Shown: positions 59,023 to 64,000 of the stretch, one piece after another
Position numbering within the stretch: position 1 is the stretch's first letter
How the letters are laid out: every line of letters begins with the position of its first letter
The notes under the pieces: generated by a model
What the model saw: only the letters and a program-made list of their open reading frames with translations
Databases searched by the model: none
Told to the model about the DNA's origin: nothing
Source: WHSW01 sp036794585
Lineage (GTDB): Bacteria; Actinomycetota; Thermoleophilia; Solirubrobacterales; 70-9
DNA length: 64,000 nt
NCBI GenBank assembly: GCA_036794585.1
Contig: DAIRGH010000001.1
Span: 1 to 64,000 of the forward strand
Direction: 5' to 3'
Program-made: the position numbers and the translations under genes

Positions 59023-60205
59023 GCCGCGCGCATCACTGGATGGCCTGTCCTTGTTGGCCCAGCGCCTGGGATCGCTCCCTGTGCTTGCCGTCAGGGACAC
59101 GGCCAGGGCCGCGTACGACTCGCTGGTGCAGCCCAGGCTTGGCGTTCGAGGTAACGCGCTCCGGTCGGCAATCGACTGGCTTTGCATGACCCACGAGGTC
59201 ACGGGCCGACGTGGCTCGTCCAAGGGGTTCTCGCTCCTGTTCGGCTGGCTGCCCGCGTTTCCGGAGACCACCGGTTACGTGATCGGAACCCTCCTAGCCT
59301 ATTCGAGGCTCACATCAGAGGATCGGTATGCGCGCCACGCTCGCGAGATGGGGGACTGGGAGCTCGAGGTTCAGTACGCAGACGGCGGGATCATGCAGGG
59401 CCTCCTCGATGGCCGAGGGAGGCCTCCGGAAGTCTTCAATACGGGGATGGTCATGCATGGCTGGCTGGACCTGTCCTTAGCGGAAGGCGGCCGTGAATAT
59501 ATTGCTGCGGCAGAGCGGGCGGGTCGATTCGTGCTTCGGACCCAGGACGCGGACGGCGCTTGGCGCGGGGAGCACTCGTACCTCGGAATCCCGCATACCT
59601 ACATGTCACGCGTGTCGTGGGCGCTGCTTCGGCTCGCCCGCCTCTCGGGGGAGCAGGCCTACGAGGCCGCCGCTCGAAAGAATCTCGACTGGGTGGTCTC
59701 CATGCAGCGAGACAACGGCTGGTTCGAAGCATGCGCCTTCAAGCCGGGGGCATTGCCCAATACCCACGGAATCGCCTACACCCTCCGTGGTCTTCTCGAA
59801 AGCCACGCCCTCCTCGACCATGAGCCCTACCTGAAGTCCGTTATGAGGGCTTCAGAGGTGCTAATCCGGAAGCTGGAAGTTCTCGGCACACTGCCGGCGA
59901 CATTTGACTCATCCTGGGAACCGACCGCGCGGTATGTGTGCCTCACCGGGCTCGTTCAGCTCGGTGGCGTTTGGCTACGGCTTTACGAGGTAACCGGCGA
60001 TGCCCGGTTTCTCAATGCAGGATTGAAGGCGGTCGATCTCGCCGCCGCTCACCAGGAGCGCCGATCACGGCCCCCTCTTCAGGGTGCGCTGCCGGGATCT
60101 TTTCCCATTTTCGGTCGCTACGCCCCACTTCAGTGCCCCAACTGGGCGACCAAGTTTCTCGCCGATGGGCTGATGCTAAGGGACGAGTGCCTGCCCGCAG
60201 CATGA
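58994..60205 (+). CDS. (Alpha/alpha)6-barrel polysaccharide-processing protein
   Basis: The 403-residue protein starts at ATG 58994 within the previous gene. Its helical-repeat pattern includes FPETTGYVIGTLLAYSRLTS, EVQYADGGIMQGLLDG, VFNTGMVMHGWLDLSLAEGG, THGIAYTLRGLLESHALL and CPNWATKFLADGL. The barrel resembles D-glucuronyl C5-epimerase and glycosidase toroids as well as VpsJ-type proteins. No family can be fixed by eye. It is translationally coupled to the formyltransferase gene (ATGA). Together with its neighbour it suggests two barrel enzymes acting on the same glycan. Confidence 0.78.
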   Translation: MPTGRRVTPKPRASLDGLSLLAQRLGSLPVLAVRDTARAAYDSLVQPRLGVRGNALRSAIDWLCMTHEVTGRRGSSKGFSLLFGWLPAFPETTGYVIGTLLAYSRLTSEDRYARHAREMGDWELEVQYADGGIMQGLLDGRGRPPEVFNTGMVMHGWLDLSLAEGGREYIAAAERAGRFVLRTQDADGAWRGEHSYLGIPHTYMSRVSWALLRLARLSGEQAYEAAARKNLDWVVSMQRDNGWFEACAFKPGALPNTHGIAYTLRGLLESHALLDHEPYLKSVMRASEVLIRKLEVLGTLPATFDSSWEPTARYVCLTGLVQLGGVWLRLYEVTGDARFLNAGLKAVDLAAAHQERRSRPPLQGALPGSFPIFGRYAPLQCPNWATKFLADGLMLRDECLPAA

Positions 60206-61029
60206 AAATCGTGCTTCTTTCGAGGTATCCCGGTGTCGACACGCGGGACTGGAAGCGGCGCCTTGGGACGCGACTGCTAGAACAGGGCGCTGAGATCTCG
60301 CTCGTGTACAGTCGCTCGCACCTGACTGATCAGCTAAGCGCAGGGCTTAAGCAGTTCGGACCTAGCCTGCCGCGCAAGTATCTCGCCTTGCGATCCGGGA
60401 AGCATGCGTTGGGGCCGTCGAGTTCGGCACCTCCGGCGCCAAATCTCGCTACGTGGGCAAGAGAGCACGATCTCGAGGTCTCGCTTCATCGAAGGCTCGA
60501 CGACTCCGACTGCCTCGAGCGCCTGCGTGCGATCGCCCCGGACGTGATCGTGCTTGCTGGCGCTGACATCGTTCCGAGGGCGGTTTTGGAAATTCCCGCA
60601 ATCGGAACACTGAACGGGCATTACGGCCTGCTCCCGCGATACCGAGGAATGAACGTCACCGAGTGGAGCATCTTTCACGACGACCCGGTCGGGGTGACCA
60701 TTCATTACGTTGATCGCGGCATCGACACCGGGGCGATCGTTTCGAAAGAGCTGATCCCCGTGGAGAGTGGCGAGGGTTTGGAGGATCTACGCCGCAAGCA
60801 CCAGCAGTCGGCATCGCGCCAGCTGGCTGAGGCCTGTCGGCGACTCTCCATGGGCCACGTGAAAGGAGTTCCGCAACGGGCCTCCGAGGGGAGGCAGTAC
60901 TACCGGATGCATCCGGCGCTGCGAACGTCGGTGGAGAGGAGGCTCGCGAACGGGATCTACCGTTGGCTCGACGTGCCGGCCGATTCTCTGCATGAGCGTG
61001 TGCGCGCCTCAGAGGCGGCCCAACCATGA
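60202..61029 (+). CDS. Sugar N-formyltransferase-like protein
   Basis: ATG 60202 gives 275 residues; the frame is open further upstream only inside the previous gene. The formyltransferase core has TLNGHYGLLPRYRGMNVTEW and GVTIHYVDRGIDTGAIV. The catalytic triad is Asn 138, His 140 and Asp 175, in the family's order. These enzymes use N10-formyltetrahydrofolate to formylate the amino group of a nucleotide amino sugar. In this locus an N-formylated sugar in the polymer is likely. The C-terminus ends in the SEAAQP shared with the bi-domain protein (direct repeat). Confidence 0.88.
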   Translation: MKIVLLSRYPGVDTRDWKRRLGTRLLEQGAEISLVYSRSHLTDQLSAGLKQFGPSLPRKYLALRSGKHALGPSSSAPPAPNLATWAREHDLEVSLHRRLDDSDCLERLRAIAPDVIVLAGADIVPRAVLEIPAIGTLNGHYGLLPRYRGMNVTEWSIFHDDPVGVTIHYVDRGIDTGAIVSKELIPVESGEGLEDLRRKHQQSASRQLAEACRRLSMGHVKGVPQRASEGRQYYRMHPALRTSVERRLANGIYRWLDVPADSLHERVRASEAAQP

Positions 61030-61091
61030 GCGGGCATGATCTCAGCTTCGCTGATGCTTATGACGAGCACATTTGGGATGTGTACGGGTTC
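60998..61091 (+). repeat. Direct repeat, right copy (94 bp)
   Basis: It matches 57353-57446 at an offset of 3645 nt. It covers the last codons of the formyltransferase gene and the first 22 codons of the intact sigma gene. The two copies bracket the three-gene cassette 57760-61029. Confidence 0.93.
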
Positions 61092-61541
61092 TTTGGCTAC
61101 CGGGTTGGCTCGCGCGAAATAGCCGAGGACCTGACTCAGATGACCTTCGAGCGGGCGTTGCGCGCGTGGAACCGTTTTGATCCGGCCAGAGCGAGCGCGA
61201 AGACTTGGTTGCTGGCGATCGCGCGGAACCTGCTCATCGACCACTACCGTCAGGATCGATCGCATCTTCACGAGGAATTAGGAGAGGAACAGACAAAGGC
61301 GGAGCTAGGTTCGCTCCAGCCCCTCGATCAAAGCCTGGGCCTTGCGCCCGAGCTTGCCGAGGCGCTTGCGACTCTGAGTACACGGGAGCGGGAGTTGCTT
61401 GCGCTGCGGTTCGGGGGGGATCTCACAGGTCCGGAGATCGCTGAGGTGACCGGGCTTTCGCTGGCGAACGTGCAGCAGATCCTCTCCCGGTCCCTTCGTC
61501 GCCTGCGCTCACAGCTCGAAGCAGAAGCCGTGCGTACCTAG
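61026..61541 (+). CDS. ECF-type RNA polymerase sigma factor
   Basis: The 171-residue protein starts in an ATGA overlap with the formyltransferase gene. Region 2 is DAYDEHIWDVYGFFGYRVGS and REIAEDLTQMTFERALRAWN, then ASAKTWLLAIARNLLIDHYR. Region 4 is LATLSTRERELLALRFGGDL and TGPEIAEVTGLSLANVQQIL. No region 3 is present. It is embedded at the end of a polysaccharide operon and so could feed back on that operon. It ends against a small membrane-protein gene on the other strand, sharing the palindrome CTAG as both stops. Confidence 0.93.
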   Translation: MSGHDLSFADAYDEHIWDVYGFFGYRVGSREIAEDLTQMTFERALRAWNRFDPARASAKTWLLAIARNLLIDHYRQDRSHLHEELGEEQTKAELGSLQPLDQSLGLAPELAEALATLSTRERELLALRFGGDLTGPEIAEVTGLSLANVQQILSRSLRRLRSQLEAEAVRT

Positions 61542-61771
61542 GGAGAGAGCGGGCCCGCCCCGGCCAGACCTGCGGCGGCGACGGTGACGAGCAGCGTTCC
61601 GGAACATGCGTAAGCAACGATCAGGCTTCGGAGGTGGGCCGGGCGTGTCCGCCGTCGTTGCGACAGAAGTTGCCGCTTGACCTCGCCGCGGAACGCCGGG
61701 CGCGGAGTGGGGCGCGAGCCCTCGAGTAGTTGCTCGATCTCCCGCAGTTCAGTCTCGTGATTGGATTCCAT
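61538..61771 (-). CDS. Small single-pass membrane protein, possible anti-sigma factor
   Basis: ATG 61771 (MESNHETEL) gives 77 residues; the frame opens further upstream inside the neighbouring gene. The N-terminus is acidic and helical (HETELREIEQLLEGSRPTPR), followed by PAFRGEVKRQLL, a pattern seen in membrane-bound anti-sigma-like proteins. One membrane helix follows (LIVAYACSGTLLVTVAAAGL). It lies 8 nt after the O-antigen ligase-like gene on the same strand and against the sigma gene. Anti-sigma function is a hypothesis from position and layout only. No zinc-binding HxxxCxxC is present. Confidence 0.6.
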   Translation of the reverse strand: MESNHETELREIEQLLEGSRPTPRPAFRGEVKRQLLSQRRRTRPAHLRSLIVAYACSGTLLVTVAAAGLAGAGPLSP

Positions 61772-61779
61772 TGGATCGA

Positions 61780-63774
61780 TTAGTGGGCAAACAGGGTTGA
61801 CCGCGGGTTGAGTGAGCGTGCCTCTCGGTACGCCGCGACTGCGGCACGCGCGTCCCCTCGGAACGCCTCGATGCGGGACAGCACCAGCCATGTCCGCCAG
61901 TTCGTAGCCTCGTCCCGAGTTGCGGCGCGGGCCGAGACTGCCGCAGCATCGAGATCCCCCTGAAGCTCGAGCACCAAGGCCTGCTGAAGATGCGGCGTGG
62001 CTGCCCAGGGCTGGATCTCGGCCCCGCTCCGGGCCTTGTCGAGGGCAAGACTCAGGTCACCGGCCTTGACATCCGACTGACTGGCGCGGACCGAACTCGT
62101 TCCGGCGAGCGTGATCGCAATTGCGGCGACGGCAACCGCAGACAGCGCGATGAGGATCACCCGGGAGCCTGGCGAAGCACTTCCAGTCCGCTGGCTACGG
62201 CTCCCGCCGAGCAACGCTCCGGCGAGCAGCAGAAAAGTCACTGGGATCACCGTGAGCTCCCATGCCCAGTCGATCGCTGCAGCGACAGCGAAGACAACGC
62301 CCGCCGTTGTCGCCGCCGCATACCACCGCCGAGACGTGGCCGAGGCGGTGAACGATCGCCATACACCGAATGCCAGGGTCCCGAAAACGAATGCGGAAAT
62401 CAGGATCAGACCAACCAAGCCGAGCTCCGCGTACGTCTCGAAAAACATCGAATGAGCATCGCGGACGAAGCCGGGCAGCGACCCCTCGCGCGCCCAGTAA
62501 AACTCGTAAGTCCCAGGCCCGATGCCGGTGAGCGGGTCGCTCGCACCGGCGTCGATCGCGGTCTCCCAGTACTGGTACCGGCCATTACCGCTGGCACTCT
62601 CAAACCGTTCGGCCGAACTGGTTTCGGGGCCAATCGGCTGCTTAAACTCGTCCCAGCGCTCCGAGAGCTCGCTCGGTACACCCGCGAGCAGGGCTATCGA
62701 GATCGCCGTCAGCAGCAGTGCCGCAAAGCCCGCACGCGCGGCCGCCCGACTGACTTGCGGTTGCGGGATCAGCTCGTAACGCTCAGCGAGGCCAAGCGCA
62801 GCTCGCATGAGACCCACTCCTACGCAGACGACGAGCGCGACAGCGAGCATCTCATTGCCCTGGTTCAGGGCTACTTGCGTTGAGAGGCCATCCTCAAGCG
62901 CGTCGCGCTGCGTCGCTGCCGCTATCAGTAAGGCGCTGCCCGCACCTGCTAGCAACAGCGTTGGCATTGCCGAGAGGCGCCGTGGATAAAGCGCGAGCAA
63001 CGCGATCAGGCCTACTGCGATCTCGACAGCCCCGCCGCGAGAGAACGTGTAGAAGGCCGCGAGCGCCATTATCGGCACAGCTGCTGTTGCCAGCGCTTGG
63101 ACCACTACCCGACGCGCTTCGATCGCGATCACGAGCATCAGCGGCACACCGATCGCCATTAGCGCGGCGAGGCCGTTCCAGTAGTTCACGGGGTAGTTGA
63201 GACGTGCCCGCGCGGACTCAAAGGCCGCACCGGTCGCGTCCGCGGGAAACCAGCTCGGATGAAGGCGCGAAAGAAGCGCCAGCGCGCCGACGACTGCCAG
63301 TGCCGATCCCACCGAGTAAACAGTTCGTCGCAGCCCGTCGCGGCCTTGCGCTGCCATGACCAGTACGAGGACACCGACATATGTAGCGACTCGGGCAAGT
63401 TCAACAACGGTTCGCTCTTCCGATTCCGACCACGAGACGGCGAGGGCGTTCCATGCGGCGAACGCGGCGAGCAGGCCGATCCCAGCCCATGCGGCCCGAG
63501 ACAAGCGGGCGGTGGGCAGGATCCCCACGATCGCGCCGAGCAGCACGGTCCACCACACGGCGATCCCGATCTCGCTACGCACGATGGCGTCATAGCCGCC
63601 GCCTTGGAGGGCGAGGTACAGGACCAGAGCGAACGGAAGCACCGTTCCAGCGAGCACCGGGCCAAGATCGGAACGCAGCGCTTCGAGGCCCCGCGGTAGC
63701 GCGAGTCGGCCGGTCAGCCCGGTCCCAGTCCCAGGTGTCAAGCTATGAGGATCGGCCGGCATCCGCACAAACAT
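61780..63774 (-). CDS. O-antigen ligase-family membrane protein with C-terminal TPR-like part
   Basis: The 664-residue protein has about 14 membrane helices and Wzy_C features (AFYTFSRGGAVEIAVGLIAL, TAIDAGASDPLTGIGPGTYE-type, HSMFFETYAELGLVGLILI). The last 110 residues, after a final membrane helix, contain TPR-like helices (HLQQALVLELQGDLDAAAVS, AAVAAYREARSLNPRSTLFA). This fused layout is known from Gram-positive glycan polymerases and ligases. It may be a second polymerase or the enzyme attaching the polymer to a carrier. It ends 8 nt before the small membrane-protein gene, likely in one transcript. Confidence 0.88.
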   Translation of the reverse strand: MFVRMPADPHSLTPGTGTGLTGRLALPRGLEALRSDLGPVLAGTVLPFALVLYLALQGGGYDAIVRSEIGIAVWWTVLLGAIVGILPTARLSRAAWAGIGLLAAFAAWNALAVSWSESEERTVVELARVATYVGVLVLVMAAQGRDGLRRTVYSVGSALAVVGALALLSRLHPSWFPADATGAAFESARARLNYPVNYWNGLAALMAIGVPLMLVIAIEARRVVVQALATAAVPIMALAAFYTFSRGGAVEIAVGLIALLALYPRRLSAMPTLLLAGAGSALLIAAATQRDALEDGLSTQVALNQGNEMLAVALVVCVGVGLMRAALGLAERYELIPQPQVSRAAARAGFAALLLTAISIALLAGVPSELSERWDEFKQPIGPETSSAERFESASGNGRYQYWETAIDAGASDPLTGIGPGTYEFYWAREGSLPGFVRDAHSMFFETYAELGLVGLILISAFVFGTLAFGVWRSFTASATSRRWYAAATTAGVVFAVAAAIDWAWELTVIPVTFLLLAGALLGGSRSQRTGSASPGSRVILIALSAVAVAAIAITLAGTSSVRASQSDVKAGDLSLALDKARSGAEIQPWAATPHLQQALVLELQGDLDAAAVSARAATRDEATNWRTWLVLSRIEAFRGDARAAVAAYREARSLNPRSTLFAH

Positions 63775-63838
63775 ACGTGTTCGCCCCCGTCTCGCTGACG
63801 TGTGTCAGCCGCGGCTGATCGGGAACGTATGGGTTGAC

Positions 63839-64000
63839 ATGCGCAGGGTTTCGATGCTTCTAGTCGCGCTGCTCGCGGTCGGGTTAGTGCTGCCCGCGGC
63901 TGCCTTGGCTCAGGACAACTCCGCCATCGACGAATACACCGAGAGCGTCCCTGGCGCTGGCGGCGACCATCCCAGCCATGACCAAGGTGGCGGAGGTTCT
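63839..64000 (+). CDS. Secreted protein, 3' truncated
   Basis: ATG 63839 opens a frame that runs to the window end without a stop. The first 23 residues form a signal peptide (RRVSMLLVALLAVGLVLPAA, then ALAQD). The mature part begins with Asn, Glu and Gly-rich sequence (YTESVPGAGGDH). Function cannot be judged from 54 residues. Confidence 0.65.
   Translation, partial: MRRVSMLLVALLAVGLVLPAAALAQDNSAIDEYTESVPGAGGDHPSHDQGGGGS

Noticed and set aside
1..64000. CRISPR arrays and insertion sequences
   Set aside because: No regularly spaced repeat array and no transposase-like frame with terminal inverted repeats was seen in the window.

Overview
The window is about 64 kb of high-GC DNA from an actinobacterium. 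The best fit, by inference, is class Thermoleophilia (Solirubrobacterales-like). Reasons are the PKD and cadherin-like secreted proteins, BTAD-type regulators without an ATPase core, very short intergenic gaps with many 4-nt start/stop overlaps, frequent GTG/TTG starts, and a tRNA gene without an encoded CCA. No plasmid, replication or integrase gene was seen, so this looks chromosomal.

Left part (1-19 kb), general and regulatory genes: the end of an HSL-type esterase; a large secreted repeat protein; an SDR dehydrogenase divergent from a MerR regulator with an ACGT-repeat operator between them; tRNA-Thr(GGT); a coiled-coil protein; a small secreted RTX-like protein with a clear terminator; a degenerate 5' half-copy of the tRNA; a secreted protein of unknown function; a PKD protein coupled to a proline-rich membrane protein; a PQQ-type sugar dehydrogenase; and an acyl-CoA dehydrogenase. 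A regulatory island follows (13.3-17.1 kb): two paralogous regulators (Cys-rich PAS-like, winged helix, BTAD) around a LuxR-HTH protein and an ECF sigma factor. A second PKD/membrane-protein pair and a decayed acyl-CoA dehydrogenase fragment close this part.

Right part (19.6-63.8 kb), a large polysaccharide locus: GT2, GT4 and GT39-like glycosyltransferases, an LPG-synthase-like membrane protein, a Wzc-type BY-kinase, two O-antigen ligase/polymerase-like proteins, a Wzx-like flippase, a polyprenyl-phosphate sugar transferase, methyltransferases, NodB-like deacetylases, a heparinase II/III-like lyase, two AsnB-type amidotransferases, a WbpB/WbpD/WbpE-like set for a 2,3-diamino sugar, a DUF354 protein, a bi-domain dehydrogenase, two VpsJ-like barrel proteins and a sugar N-formyltransferase. 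The inferred product is a secreted polymer with modified (acetylated, amidated, formylated or methylated) amino or uronic sugars, built on undecaprenyl phosphate.

The points most worth a second look are: (i) a phage-tail-like module with a split lectin-like gene inside the polysaccharide locus (27.1-29.7 kb); (ii) two diverged GT4-AsnB pairs in mirror orientation (31.5-39.8 kb); (iii) a methyltransferase-NodB-methyltransferase triple fusion at the end of an overlapping operon with free-standing versions of its parts (39.8-45.4 kb); (iv) a 94-bp direct repeat bracketing a three-gene cassette and leaving a truncated sigma-factor copy (57.4-61.1 kb); (v) the conserved four-Cys motif in the PAS-like domains of the two BTAD regulators; and (vi) an uncharacterised four-Cys C-terminal domain shared by the two PKD proteins.
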